In this document: one piece after another, positions 45,815 to 58,173 of the stretch
Position numbering within the stretch: position 1 is the stretch's first letter
Layout of the letters: each line of letters starts with the position of its first letter
Assembly: GCA_013368325.1 (NCBI GenBank)
Contig: JAACJK010000109.1
Coordinates: forward strand, 434,001-498,000
Length of the DNA: 64,000 nt
Origin: Ephemerocybe angulata
Lineage: Eukaryota; Basidiomycota; Agaricomycetes; Agaricales; Psathyrellaceae
Direction: 5' to 3'
Translations under genes and position numbers: made by a program
Notes under the pieces: generated by a model
What the model was told of the DNA's origin: nothing
Database searches by the model: none
The model's input: the letters and a program-made list of their open reading frames with translations, nothing else

Positions 45815-47775
45815 ATGGCACCCGTTCCTCCACCTGACAGCCCTCTCTCCTTCGAGGAGCCGTCTGTGGGTGACCCTTTGGCATGGATGTTGCTCTGGAG
45901 CGTCGTCTCACATTCTTACTGTGCAGGACCAAGACGAATGGCAACTGATTGAAGAGTCCTCATCAGAAGATGAATCAGATGAGGAACGGCTTCGAAGGAT
46001 GTCCAACCACGACCTCAAGACCGCTCCGATATTCACGAGGGAGGCTTTGGCCTTGCTATCGTCGAAATCAAAGATATCGGCGCAGTATGGTGTTCTGGGG
46101 AAGACGATTGGCATCTAGTAGGTCTCTCTTGCGTCGATTTGGTGATACATGGCTTTACCCCTCCTTTAGCGACACCGACAAGGTGTATGCGCCTGCCGAC
46201 CCGCGGCTTTACATCAACACCGTAAGTCAACCTCATCGGTTTTTGGCGCCAATCCAGCTGAATGCTCATGAGCATCCCAGAACGCACCTTTCTCTGCAAT
46301 CATCTGTGGAGTGCAAGGTACGCGATCCCCACCGCTTTGAACTTTCTTGGCTTGATGCTAATTAGAATGGTGTCCTTAGGTTCTGGGAAGTCCCACACGC
46401 TTGGAGCTATACTCGAGAGCATGCTCATCCCGAGATTCTCACCCATCGGACAACTTAACAAGCCGCTCTGTGGCCTCGTCCTGCATTACGGAGAAGGTGG
46501 TCAAGGTGCACTACCGAATGAAGCCGCATGGCTATGCTACTCTCAATCGTCCCTTGTGACGGGCCCTCCAGTGAAAGTGTATGTATCCCATTCGTCTCTC
46601 AACACGATGCGCAAGGTATATGCTCCTTTGGGAGATAAGGTCGTGGTCGAGCCCCTCTACTTCAAAAGGAAAGAACTCGATGCCCATGCTGTCCTCTCGA
46701 TGATGGCCATTGGGTCCTCCGAGTCTGCCCCTTTGTACATGCAGATAATCTTGGTATGCTCCAAGTTGTCTACACTTACCAAATTTGGCTATTGACCCCC
46801 AACGCAGTCTATCCTGCGTGATCTCGGAGAGAACTACGACTTCAAGACCTTCACGAAACAACTCGATAAGCAGAAGGAGAAATTCAACCCTGCTCAAGTC
46901 TCCGGCTTGGAGCAGCGAATGAGCTTGTTAACCTCTTTCCTTGAGCCCACATCTGCAAATGGAAAAACATCGTCGTCCCAGTCAAGCCGGTTTGCTGCGG
47001 GGCAGTTGACTATCGTCGACCTCTCAGATCCATTCCTAGATGAAGGTGCTGCATGCGGCCTCTTTGACATCATAATCCGACTCTTCGTTCGTGCAGAAGT
47101 CAACACAGGAAAGGTCCTCGTTGTCGACGAGGCGCATAAGGTACCTTTTCGCCAGTACGTTCGTCTGAGGGCGTGATAACTGACAGCACTCCAGTACCTT
47201 TCTCCCAACAGATCGGCTTCAGGCCTCACGAAGACGCTCTTACGGCTGATTCGACAACAACGTCATTTAGCTATGCGCGTACTCATCAGCACGCAAGGTG
47301 CGATCATCTGGCACCTCAAGAGTCAATGTGCCGCCTGTTCTGACCGTGATTATGCCATTCCCGTAGAACCAACTGTCGTTCCAAAAACGGTTCTCGACTT
47401 GTGTTCTGTTGCAATCCTGCATCGGTTTACGTCGCCTTCCTGGTGGGCCCATTTGATCCAGCACGTTTCAGCAGACTTTTCGAAGAGTGACGCCTTTGAT
47501 CAGGTCGTAAAGCTACAGGTAGGGCTTTTCTACTCTTAAACCGTTTGTCGCGTTTGCTGACAGCTCTCAAGACTGGCCAGGCCTTGATAATGGCACCGTC
47601 TGGCTTGGGGGTCTTCTCAGACGCCCGTGAAGTGCCGAGTGCTGGGACGAGTGGGGCTTCCAAGAAAGTACCCTCGTCAAAAACCGTCGGACATATTGGT
47701 CGGCGGTATGTGATCATGAAGACGCGTCGACGTGTAACAGCCGATGGGGGCGCGTCGATTCTTGCGGTCTCCTAG
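45815..47775 (+). CDS. HerA/FtsK-like P-loop ATPase (copy 1)
   Basis: Nine exons give 495 residues. N-terminus MAPVPPPDSPLSFEEPS, a 61-nt intron (45866-45926), then DQDEWQLIEESSSEDESDEE, an acidic Ser-rich region. The ATPase core has NAPFSAIICGVQGSGKSHT (Walker A, interrupted by an intron after GVQ), LVTGPPVKVYVSHSSLNTMR, LTIVDLSDPFLDEGAACGLF, Walker B VLVVDEAHKYL and the arginine-rich LTKTLLRLIRQQRHLAMRVL (sensor/finger type), ending GGASILAVS. A HerA-like (DUF87 type) NTPase is the best match. Its substrate is unknown and DNA or nucleoprotein translocation is inference. An apparent frame break in the first 120 bases is fully explained by the first intron. Identical to the copy at 53079. Confidence 0.8.
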
Positions 47776-47920
47776 CAGCCTACTACACATCCTCCGTATC
47801 TTGTTCTTCATACCACTTCCTACAACCATGGTCTGTTATAGTAGAATACCCAGCCTGAAATTCATTACACCCTTTTCTTGGTATTTTCCTGGTGCGTTCC
47901 ACCGTCCACGAATCAATATA

Positions 47921-48434
47921 TCAATAGGCAAACCAACCCGCAATCGAAGCCAATGCTTGCTCCCAAGAATCCTCTCCCTCCTTTCTGTTTACACTCGACA
48001 CACTTTCGACCTCTTTCTTTCCAAGATTATTTCCATTATAGATATGGGGGAAATAACCTTCGGCCCCTTCCTTGCCTTCCTCTGCCAATTAGAACGTGTA
48101 TCAGCTCACTGTCTTACTTGGACCATGAAGGATTGGCGCCCGTCTCGATTGCGAAAACAGAGAATGGCTCCAAGTGCTCACCTCGTTGGTGATTCTCCCA
48201 CTTGATCAACTCCTTAACTTTGGTATATTCAAGTCGAAGAAGGTAGATCTTCTGATCGTTGGCAAAAAAGCGGTTCAGCGTCCCAAGAACCTGCTTTGCG
48301 GTGGAGAGGTGGATAAAGCCATCCTGCTCGTCTAGCGCGCTGACTGGGAGGCGATCGGGAAGGGGATCAGGAGGAGCCGCCGATTCAGGGACGATCTTGT
48401 ATAAATAGGTCGGTGTGGAGGTGCTTTCGGTCAT
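47921..48434 (-). CDS. DUF952 family protein (copy 1)
   Basis: Small protein of unknown function with the DUF952 plan: TYLYKIVPESAAPPDPLPDR, DEQDGFIHLSTAKQVLGTLN, YLLRLEYTKVKELIKWEN, and after an intron (about 48069-48180) GYFPHIYNGNNLGKKEVESV. The conserved GFIHLST and WE...FPHIY segments are both present. Start ATG at 48432-48434 (MTESTSTPT); an upstream open frame without these features is ignored. It is convergent with the ATPase, 145 bp apart. DUF952 members in bacteria and fungi are uncharacterised; no catalytic role is assigned. Identical copy at 55185. Confidence 0.8.
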
Positions 48435-48666
48435 GTTCGCTGAAGCCAGTTGGGACGAAGGTAGAAGGTAAGCCTGCTGCCTACGGATTTCGATCTGATG
48501 GATTGATTGGCTGCCTCTTATCACAGGCAAGCCCACCTGGCTGCTTTCAGGCTCCAAGAAAAGTGTTGCACCTGTGTTCGTAAGTATCGTATAGTATATA
48601 CAAGATGTGGTGGGTATATGACTGTTTATACAAAGTACTGTTCGTGTCGTGGCTAATTCGTTCAAT

Positions 48667-50602
48667 TTACACCCGGTCCTCAATTGGACGACTCGCCGTC
48701 ACCTTCTCTATGATGTTCTTCGACCTAAACAAGGAGCAGCTCCAGCTAGGTCTCCTCCTTCTTTGAAGGGTCCAGATAATGGAGAATGTATACAGAGCAA
48801 GGAGGACTGCACTCAAGAGGACCGCAAAAATCCCGAGTAGAGCGGCAGTCGAAATTCTACCCCATTGGTCGGGACTTGTAGCACCCTGCGCGACATACGC
48901 GAGAAGAGCAACGGTAAAGCCAATGATCGCCCACACGAGGAGGGTAGGCGGGAGGCTGAGCAAGATTGCATGGCCAGGAATACCAAAGGCACTATGCTGG
49001 ACGTTATGCATATAGGTGTACTGTAATAATTGTGAACGGGAGTATCAACCGAAGGCCAGAGGTATGATGCTCACAGAGTGTTTAGTCGACGTGTTTGCTT
49101 GATGCCTCCATATTGAGAAGACGCCGATGATTATACTACTCATCGAAGTCAAAGCTGAAACCGTTGCTGCCAATCTTGCGCCCTCGGAAATATTATCCAC
49201 GGAAAGAAACCCTACGGTAGCACTGGAGGCCGCAATTTAGAGGAAGGATGACATCGATGTCATTGAATCTAGCAGGGGGACTCACGAGAGCAACACAGTT
49301 GACTGAGAATGAAGAAGTGAGAGGGTGTCCACAGAGAGAGGCGTCAGTCAACGAGCTTACGATCAGTAGGAAGTGCGAGTACTCTCGGACAAGGCGCTCG
49401 ATATAACTATCCCAATTCTGCTGTACTGCAGAGAGGCGACCCCGGAATTCACTGGTGGTCTGCCAGAAACGTTCAGAAATTTAGACATCGAGCTGGAGGA
49501 GAGAAAAGACCTTTATGTGTACCCAGTACGTGCGAGGAATCCCGAAGAAAACACAGTTGATGACGAGGTTGAGGAGCATAAAAGCCATGGGATTGGAATG
49601 CTCAAGCGGCACAGGAGGGTTCACGGTGCTTTGCCTTGCTTGCCGCAGCAGAAGCGCTTCCTTAAATGTATACACGCCGTAAGACTCTGCATTCCGGTAT
49701 CGGCATACTTCACGAAGAACCCATGAGAGGAATACAGTTTTTGAGATAGAGTCTTCGTGGTATGGTTCTGCATGACCTTGTTGATATTCAGCAAAGAGAT
49801 AAGAACTGGGCTAGCTCACTGGTGAAATCCTTCAAGATAACAGTTAATTCTTCGCATTCTGCCTTCGAGAACGGTGCAGTGCTTTTTACGCCCATGATCA
49901 TGTTGTCGGTCTTCATCATGGTAAGCACATCATACATGGTGAATGTAACTGTGTTCTACTCACGTAGAAACAAGTGAGGGCATCTGCAGCGTCTCTTAGT
50001 GCCCTCTCGGGAGTTTTCACATGGGTTGGGTGATTATAGAGATAGTTCCAGTACAAACGGCGGGCGCGATTCTCTTTGAGTGATTCAGTGCCTTTTTGCA
50101 GAGAGGTGACGTTGAAGCTCACGGATTTTTGGGTCTAGGAAAGACACAGTTGCTTCGGTGATATCGTTTGGGGAATACGATGCAACACAATGCTTATGGT
50201 TGATTGCAAGGCTGAAAAGGATGACGCATTCGGGCCCCTTGTCCTCATTCTGTACGTGGAGGTGAACTTCCATGTCGTCTTCCAGATTATTCAAGGGGTA
50301 GTCGCCAATGCTGCGGTAAACTGCTGCCAGATTCTCTGGTGTCCTGATATCGTAGTCCACCACGACTTTCAGGCTGGCGTTGTGGAAGTATATCCACCCC
50401 TGTGGATGGACGCACAACGACCAGGCTTCTGGAATGGTCTGCTCACACAGCAAGGCATTTTCACTAGGGCGGAGTCCCCAATGTCAGTTCAGCAGAAGCA
50501 CCGCTGCACGAGCCACACTTCCACTCACTAGTCCAGACCTGAGGCTAGCGTATTTGAACGCGCATAGTCATTTCCAGGAGGGCCAGAGTCAGCGACCGAC
50601 AT
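48667..50602 (-). CDS. WW-like multi-pass membrane protein (copy 1)
   Basis: Agaricomycete-type membrane protein of unknown role. After MSVADSGPPGNDYARSNTLA and an intron, a WW-like stretch (IPEAWSLCVHPQGWIYFHNA; Trp and aromatic turn, degenerate) begins the hydrophilic region. Later exons carry RRLYWNYLYNHPTHVKTPER, an alpha-helical segment, PMAFMLLNLVINCVFFGI (membrane helix), a middle helix pair around 49020-49330, and the C-terminal helices LPPTLLVWAIIGFTVALLAY and LGIFAVLLSAVLLALYTFSI before RRRRPSW. At least seven introns; inner boundaries are approximate. Start ATG at 50600-50602, stop 48667-48669. Divergent from the synthetase gene. Identical copy at 55931. Confidence 0.6.
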
Positions 50603-50909
50603 GATTGGAGTCAAGAGAGGCTCTCACAGTTCGCCATAAACGTCGAACTGCAGACTTTAAAGGCGTCCTAGGGCATTGCAGGAGAGAATTCGAAGTCTCC
50701 CCTGCACAGGTTCATTGACACCCGTGTCCTTGGGTTCGATCGCGTTGATGGACGTTGGTGATTGGCCGGCCGGTCGGCGCCTCCGACGGAAGGGGCAATG
50801 ATATTGATTTACCGACTCGTGAACGATTTGACAGGATTTGACTCGATCATCACAGATTCCGCCAAGTTATCTCCTCCCCACTATCATCCCTTCTCTTTCT
50901 TCATCCACG
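50603..50909. other. Divergent promoter membrane protein / synthetase beta (copy 1)
   Basis: 307 bp, no gene. A GC-rich palindrome-like GGCCGGCCGG occurs at 50765-50775. Nothing else is supported. Confidence 0.4.
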
Positions 50910-52553
50910 ATGCCTACCGTCGCCGTCGACAAGGCCGACCTCTGGGAGCGTCTCGGACAGGAATTTAGTGGGTGTCTTTGGTGCTTTACCTCGTGAGAGA
51001 GGTTCTGATCTAAGGACTCCAGCTACGGACGAGTTCGACAAGCTTTGCTTTGATTATGGCCTGGAACTAGATGAAGATGTACGGACCGTCCGTATACTAC
51101 CCATGAAATTAGAATGCTTAATCCGCAATACAGACTACTGAAGAAGTAGAAGAGAACATCAAGAAGGGTCTTCCCGCTGAGAGACCGGTCGGTTACATTA
51201 TCGCCTGCCAATTGCGTTATAAGCTGAAGTCCATCTCTTAGCAATTGAAAATCGAAATCCCTGCGAACAGGTATATCCAAGCTATCGTCGCCTTTTCACT
51301 TCAGTGTTGACACCCCGTCCTGTACTTTAGATACGACCTTCTCTGCATCGAGGGAATTGCCCGCGCCCTCCTCGTCTTCCTCCAGAAACAAGACGCGCCT
51401 AAATACAAGCTCGTATACCCCAAAGGCGGCGAATCGGACCTCCTTACTGTTAAGATTGACCCCTCAGTGCGCATCACTTCTCATCCCCCCCTACAATCGA
51501 ACTGACACTCTTTCGGCCATCACCCCAAGACAGCTGCCATTCGCCCCCTCTTTGCCTGCGCCATCTTGCGAAACATCAAGTTCACTGAGAAGTCGTATGC
51601 TTCCTTCATCGACCTCCAAGACAAGCTTCACCAGAATATCTGTCGTCGCCGTCAACTTGTAGCAATCGGAACCCACGACTTGGATACCTTAACCCCTCCG
51701 TTCCGATATGAGGCTAAAGCCCCGAGCACGATCAAGTTCGCGCCTTTGGGAAAGACTCAGGAATACACTGCTGAGGAGTTGATGACTCTCTATGAGGTAC
51801 GCATCCATATTCCGTGTATGTACATCGAGTTAACCGTCGTTCTGTTCCAGGGAGAGAAGCATCTTGCGAAATACCTCCACATCATCCGCGATTCACCCGT
51901 CTATCCTATCATCTACGATTCCAAGGACCAAGTTCTGTCGATGCCGCCTATCATTAACTCGGACCACAGCAAGATTACTCTGAACACCAGGAACGTCTTC
52001 ATCGATGTCACCGCAACGGATCAGACCAAGCTCGACATCGTCGTAAACATGGTTGCCACCATGTTCTCCGAGTACTGCGAAGAGCCTTTCACGTACGTTC
52101 GAAGTACTCTTACATCCCGCAACGTTTTAACCTCTCTCTAGGATCGAACCTGTGAAGATCATTCTCCCCAATGGCCAGAGCCGTATCACTCCTGACATCT
52201 CTGCAAGACAAATGACCGCACACGCATCTTACGTCAACTCTTGCACGGGCCTTAGTCTGTCTTCGACAGAAGTCGCCACTCTGCTCAAGCGCATGTCATT
52301 GGAGGCGTCTGTAAACCCTGACAACTCTGACGAAATCACCGTCAGTATCCCTCCCACACGGCCTGACATCTTCCATGAGTGCGATATCATGGAAGACGCT
52401 GCTATCGCTTATGGGTTCAACAACCTTCCCGACAAGTTCCCTGCTACAAGCACGGTCGGACAGCCGCTTGCTATCAGCAAGCTCAGCGATGTCGTCCGTC
52501 TGGAATGGGCTCGGGCTGGCGAGGTTTCGTTGACTCCTTCAGCTTGTCCATGA
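50910..52553 (+). pseudogene. FRS1: Phenylalanyl-tRNA synthetase beta, 3'-truncated by duplication junction
   Basis: Identical to the first two thirds of the intact gene at 58174: promoter, start ATG at 50910 ([19 protein letters not shown]), B1 and B3/B4 regions and the B5 region ([20 protein letters not shown]). After [10 protein letters not shown] the frame runs into duplicated RRP8 antisense sequence and stops 13 codons later (52551-52553). The C-terminal B6-B8 module, which contacts tRNA and the alpha subunit, is missing. It cannot make a normal subunit, but because its promoter is intact it may still be transcribed. Confidence 0.9.
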
Positions 52554-52698
52554 GCTTTTCCAAGTTGAACTCAGCAGACAGCAACTTGCTGCTGGTATCG
52601 CTCGTGGGCCGTTTGCGCTTCTTCGCAGCTTTGTCCGATTTCGCGGCATTACTAGTTTCTGGGACAGACCAGCCGGGTACGTCGAAGAGCTGTGGCAT
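52483..52698 (-). pseudogene. RRP8: RRP8 5' fragment at duplication junction
   Basis: The first 64 codons of RRP8, identical to 45243-45434 (MPQLFDVPGWSVPETSNAAK to KPRQPEP), then 7 foreign codons and a stop at 52483-52485. The SAM-binding domain is absent. The promoter shared with the adjacent ATPase is complete, so a short non-functional transcript is possible. Its 3' end overlaps the truncated synthetase reading frame in the opposite direction. Confidence 0.9.
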
Positions 52699-53078
52699 TT
52701 CGTGTCTGAGGAAAAGAGCAGAGAAGAAAGTTGTAAAGAGCGGATGTCGGCCATCAAAACATCAAGCGCCTGTATCTGACCTTGCTCGTGCGTGCCTTCG
52801 CACGATCTTTTACTTTAACTCTACTGCTGCAATGCGAATCCAGAAGTCCACCAATTCAACGGGTATCCCCAGCTCTCGGGACGCTGAATTGATCAGAATG
52901 AAAAGTGTCAATAAGCAGCTTCTCCACACCTTTCGCAGCCAACTTTCTTCTGAATCCAGTCATCGTAGAACTTGGAAGTCCTTCGCTCGTGCCTCGTGCT
53001 GGGTGCAAACACGTCTAACTGGGAAAGGCTCAGTGTATATATAGCTGTCAAGCTTTTTCCTCTCTCTCCAGAACCATC
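52699..53078. other. Divergent promoter, copy 2
   Basis: Identical to 45435-45814, with the TATATATAG at 53036-53044. It now drives a complete ATPase and a truncated RRP8. Confidence 0.45.
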
Positions 53079-55039
53079 ATGGCACCCGTTCCTCCACCTG
53101 ACAGCCCTCTCTCCTTCGAGGAGCCGTCTGTGGGTGACCCTTTGGCATGGATGTTGCTCTGGAGCGTCGTCTCACATTCTTACTGTGCAGGACCAAGACG
53201 AATGGCAACTGATTGAAGAGTCCTCATCAGAAGATGAATCAGATGAGGAACGGCTTCGAAGGATGTCCAACCACGACCTCAAGACCGCTCCGATATTCAC
53301 GAGGGAGGCTTTGGCCTTGCTATCGTCGAAATCAAAGATATCGGCGCAGTATGGTGTTCTGGGGAAGACGATTGGCATCTAGTAGGTCTCTCTTGCGTCG
53401 ATTTGGTGATACATGGCTTTACCCCTCCTTTAGCGACACCGACAAGGTGTATGCGCCTGCCGACCCGCGGCTTTACATCAACACCGTAAGTCAACCTCAT
53501 CGGTTTTTGGCGCCAATCCAGCTGAATGCTCATGAGCATCCCAGAACGCACCTTTCTCTGCAATCATCTGTGGAGTGCAAGGTACGCGATCCCCACCGCT
53601 TTGAACTTTCTTGGCTTGATGCTAATTAGAATGGTGTCCTTAGGTTCTGGGAAGTCCCACACGCTTGGAGCTATACTCGAGAGCATGCTCATCCCGAGAT
53701 TCTCACCCATCGGACAACTTAACAAGCCGCTCTGTGGCCTCGTCCTGCATTACGGAGAAGGTGGTCAAGGTGCACTACCGAATGAAGCCGCATGGCTATG
53801 CTACTCTCAATCGTCCCTTGTGACGGGCCCTCCAGTGAAAGTGTATGTATCCCATTCGTCTCTCAACACGATGCGCAAGGTATATGCTCCTTTGGGAGAT
53901 AAGGTCGTGGTCGAGCCCCTCTACTTCAAAAGGAAAGAACTCGATGCCCATGCTGTCCTCTCGATGATGGCCATTGGGTCCTCCGAGTCTGCCCCTTTGT
54001 ACATGCAGATAATCTTGGTATGCTCCAAGTTGTCTACACTTACCAAATTTGGCTATTGACCCCCAACGCAGTCTATCCTGCGTGATCTCGGAGAGAACTA
54101 CGACTTCAAGACCTTCACGAAACAACTCGATAAGCAGAAGGAGAAATTCAACCCTGCTCAAGTCTCCGGCTTGGAGCAGCGAATGAGCTTGTTAACCTCT
54201 TTCCTTGAGCCCACATCTGCAAATGGAAAAACATCGTCGTCCCAGTCAAGCCGGTTTGCTGCGGGGCAGTTGACTATCGTCGACCTCTCAGATCCATTCC
54301 TAGATGAAGGTGCTGCATGCGGCCTCTTTGACATCATAATCCGACTCTTCGTTCGTGCAGAAGTCAACACAGGAAAGGTCCTCGTTGTCGACGAGGCGCA
54401 TAAGGTACCTTTTCGCCAGTACGTTCGTCTGAGGGCGTGATAACTGACAGCACTCCAGTACCTTTCTCCCAACAGATCGGCTTCAGGCCTCACGAAGACG
54501 CTCTTACGGCTGATTCGACAACAACGTCATTTAGCTATGCGCGTACTCATCAGCACGCAAGGTGCGATCATCTGGCACCTCAAGAGTCAATGTGCCGCCT
54601 GTTCTGACCGTGATTATGCCATTCCCGTAGAACCAACTGTCGTTCCAAAAACGGTTCTCGACTTGTGTTCTGTTGCAATCCTGCATCGGTTTACGTCGCC
54701 TTCCTGGTGGGCCCATTTGATCCAGCACGTTTCAGCAGACTTTTCGAAGAGTGACGCCTTTGATCAGGTCGTAAAGCTACAGGTAGGGCTTTTCTACTCT
54801 TAAACCGTTTGTCGCGTTTGCTGACAGCTCTCAAGACTGGCCAGGCCTTGATAATGGCACCGTCTGGCTTGGGGGTCTTCTCAGACGCCCGTGAAGTGCC
54901 GAGTGCTGGGACGAGTGGGGCTTCCAAGAAAGTACCCTCGTCAAAAACCGTCGGACATATTGGTCGGCGGTATGTGATCATGAAGACGCGTCGACGTGTA
55001 ACAGCCGATGGGGGCGCGTCGATTCTTGCGGTCTCCTAG
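53079..55039 (+). CDS. HerA/FtsK-like P-loop ATPase (copy 2)
   Basis: Same 495-residue product as the gene at 45815, exon for exon. All motifs (GVQGSGKSHT, VLVVDEAHK) are intact. Lies downstream of the truncated RRP8 start in copy 2. Confidence 0.8.
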
Positions 55040-55184
55040 CAGCCTACTACACATCCTCCGTATCTTGTTCTTCATACCACTTCCTACAACCATGGTCTGT
55101 TATAGTAGAATACCCAGCCTGAAATTCATTACACCCTTTTCTTGGTATTTTCCTGGTGCGTTCCACCGTCCACGAATCAATATA

Positions 55185-55698
55185 TCAATAGGCAAACCAA
55201 CCCGCAATCGAAGCCAATGCTTGCTCCCAAGAATCCTCTCCCTCCTTTCTGTTTACACTCGACACACTTTCGACCTCTTTCTTTCCAAGATTATTTCCAT
55301 TATAGATATGGGGGAAATAACCTTCGGCCCCTTCCTTGCCTTCCTCTGCCAATTAGAACGTGTATCAGCTCACTGTCTTACTTGGACCATGAAGGATTGG
55401 CGCCCGTCTCGATTGCGAAAACAGAGAATGGCTCCAAGTGCTCACCTCGTTGGTGATTCTCCCACTTGATCAACTCCTTAACTTTGGTATATTCAAGTCG
55501 AAGAAGGTAGATCTTCTGATCGTTGGCAAAAAAGCGGTTCAGCGTCCCAAGAACCTGCTTTGCGGTGGAGAGGTGGATAAAGCCATCCTGCTCGTCTAGC
55601 GCGCTGACTGGGAGGCGATCGGGAAGGGGATCAGGAGGAGCCGCCGATTCAGGGACGATCTTGTATAAATAGGTCGGTGTGGAGGTGCTTTCGGTCAT
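55185..55698 (-). CDS. DUF952 family protein (copy 2)
   Basis: Identical to the gene at 47921, including its single intron. Convergent with the copy-2 ATPase. Confidence 0.8.
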
Positions 55699-55930
55699 GT
55701 TCGCTGAAGCCAGTTGGGACGAAGGTAGAAGGTAAGCCTGCTGCCTACGGATTTCGATCTGATGGATTGATTGGCTGCCTCTTATCACAGGCAAGCCCAC
55801 CTGGCTGCTTTCAGGCTCCAAGAAAAGTGTTGCACCTGTGTTCGTAAGTATCGTATAGTATATACAAGATGTGGTGGGTATATGACTGTTTATACAAAGT
55901 ACTGTTCGTGTCGTGGCTAATTCGTTCAAT

Positions 55931-57866
55931 TTACACCCGGTCCTCAATTGGACGACTCGCCGTCACCTTCTCTATGATGTTCTTCGACCTAAACAAGGAG
56001 CAGCTCCAGCTAGGTCTCCTCCTTCTTTGAAGGGTCCAGATAATGGAGAATGTATACAGAGCAAGGAGGACTGCACTCAAGAGGACCGCAAAAATCCCGA
56101 GTAGAGCGGCAGTCGAAATTCTACCCCATTGGTCGGGACTTGTAGCACCCTGCGCGACATACGCGAGAAGAGCAACGGTAAAGCCAATGATCGCCCACAC
56201 GAGGAGGGTAGGCGGGAGGCTGAGCAAGATTGCATGGCCAGGAATACCAAAGGCACTATGCTGGACGTTATGCATATAGGTGTACTGTAATAATTGTGAA
56301 CGGGAGTATCAACCGAAGGCCAGAGGTATGATGCTCACAGAGTGTTTAGTCGACGTGTTTGCTTGATGCCTCCATATTGAGAAGACGCCGATGATTATAC
56401 TACTCATCGAAGTCAAAGCTGAAACCGTTGCTGCCAATCTTGCGCCCTCGGAAATATTATCCACGGAAAGAAACCCTACGGTAGCACTGGAGGCCGCAAT
56501 TTAGAGGAAGGATGACATCGATGTCATTGAATCTAGCAGGGGGACTCACGAGAGCAACACAGTTGACTGAGAATGAAGAAGTGAGAGGGTGTCCACAGAG
56601 AGAGGCGTCAGTCAACGAGCTTACGATCAGTAGGAAGTGCGAGTACTCTCGGACAAGGCGCTCGATATAACTATCCCAATTCTGCTGTACTGCAGAGAGG
56701 CGACCCCGGAATTCACTGGTGGTCTGCCAGAAACGTTCAGAAATTTAGACATCGAGCTGGAGGAGAGAAAAGACCTTTATGTGTACCCAGTACGTGCGAG
56801 GAATCCCGAAGAAAACACAGTTGATGACGAGGTTGAGGAGCATAAAAGCCATGGGATTGGAATGCTCAAGCGGCACAGGAGGGTTCACGGTGCTTTGCCT
56901 TGCTTGCCGCAGCAGAAGCGCTTCCTTAAATGTATACACGCCGTAAGACTCTGCATTCCGGTATCGGCATACTTCACGAAGAACCCATGAGAGGAATACA
57001 GTTTTTGAGATAGAGTCTTCGTGGTATGGTTCTGCATGACCTTGTTGATATTCAGCAAAGAGATAAGAACTGGGCTAGCTCACTGGTGAAATCCTTCAAG
57101 ATAACAGTTAATTCTTCGCATTCTGCCTTCGAGAACGGTGCAGTGCTTTTTACGCCCATGATCATGTTGTCGGTCTTCATCATGGTAAGCACATCATACA
57201 TGGTGAATGTAACTGTGTTCTACTCACGTAGAAACAAGTGAGGGCATCTGCAGCGTCTCTTAGTGCCCTCTCGGGAGTTTTCACATGGGTTGGGTGATTA
57301 TAGAGATAGTTCCAGTACAAACGGCGGGCGCGATTCTCTTTGAGTGATTCAGTGCCTTTTTGCAGAGAGGTGACGTTGAAGCTCACGGATTTTTGGGTCT
57401 AGGAAAGACACAGTTGCTTCGGTGATATCGTTTGGGGAATACGATGCAACACAATGCTTATGGTTGATTGCAAGGCTGAAAAGGATGACGCATTCGGGCC
57501 CCTTGTCCTCATTCTGTACGTGGAGGTGAACTTCCATGTCGTCTTCCAGATTATTCAAGGGGTAGTCGCCAATGCTGCGGTAAACTGCTGCCAGATTCTC
57601 TGGTGTCCTGATATCGTAGTCCACCACGACTTTCAGGCTGGCGTTGTGGAAGTATATCCACCCCTGTGGATGGACGCACAACGACCAGGCTTCTGGAATG
57701 GTCTGCTCACACAGCAAGGCATTTTCACTAGGGCGGAGTCCCCAATGTCAGTTCAGCAGAAGCACCGCTGCACGAGCCACACTTCCACTCACTAGTCCAG
57801 ACCTGAGGCTAGCGTATTTGAACGCGCATAGTCATTTCCAGGAGGGCCAGAGTCAGCGACCGACAT
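55931..57866 (-). CDS. WW-like multi-pass membrane protein (copy 2)
   Basis: Identical to the gene at 48667. Divergent from the intact synthetase beta gene. Confidence 0.6.
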
Positions 57867-58173
57867 GATTGGAGTCAAGAGAGGCTCTCACAGTTCGCCA
57901 TAAACGTCGAACTGCAGACTTTAAAGGCGTCCTAGGGCATTGCAGGAGAGAATTCGAAGTCTCCCCTGCACAGGTTCATTGACACCCGTGTCCTTGGGTT
58001 CGATCGCGTTGATGGACGTTGGTGATTGGCCGGCCGGTCGGCGCCTCCGACGGAAGGGGCAATGATATTGATTTACCGACTCGTGAACGATTTGACAGGA
58101 TTTGACTCGATCATCACAGATTCCGCCAAGTTATCTCCTCCCCACTATCATCCCTTCTCTTTCTTCATCCACG
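57867..58173. other. Divergent promoter membrane protein / synthetase beta (copy 2)
   Basis: Same 307 bp as 50603-50909; promoter of the intact synthetase gene. Confidence 0.4.

Larger units (their letters stand above)
45243..52506. repeat. Tandem duplication, copy 1 (7,264 bp)
   Basis: Every sequence stretch I compared in 45247-52510 recurs unchanged 7,264 bases to the right. The unit runs from within exon 1 of RRP8 to within the synthetase beta gene and includes four gene bodies. The 4-bp string GGGC is shared at both outer ends and at the internal junction (45243-45246, 52507-52510, 59771-59774), so the true join lies anywhere within those four bases. Confidence 0.9.

Noticed and set aside
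45860..45930. Apparent pair of frameshifts near the start of the HerA-like ATPase
   Set aside because: A 61-nt intron (45866-45926) with GTGGGT donor and GTGCAG acceptor joins EEPS directly to DQDEW in frame, so no indel is needed.
45908..46114. Long antisense frames over real exons
   Set aside because: They mirror codon bias of the true genes on the other strand and contain no domain.
50720..50760. Possible tRNA B-box (GGGTTCGATCGCG)
   Set aside because: No matching A-box, no cloverleaf and no anticodon arm; also duplicated with the promoter at 57984-58024.
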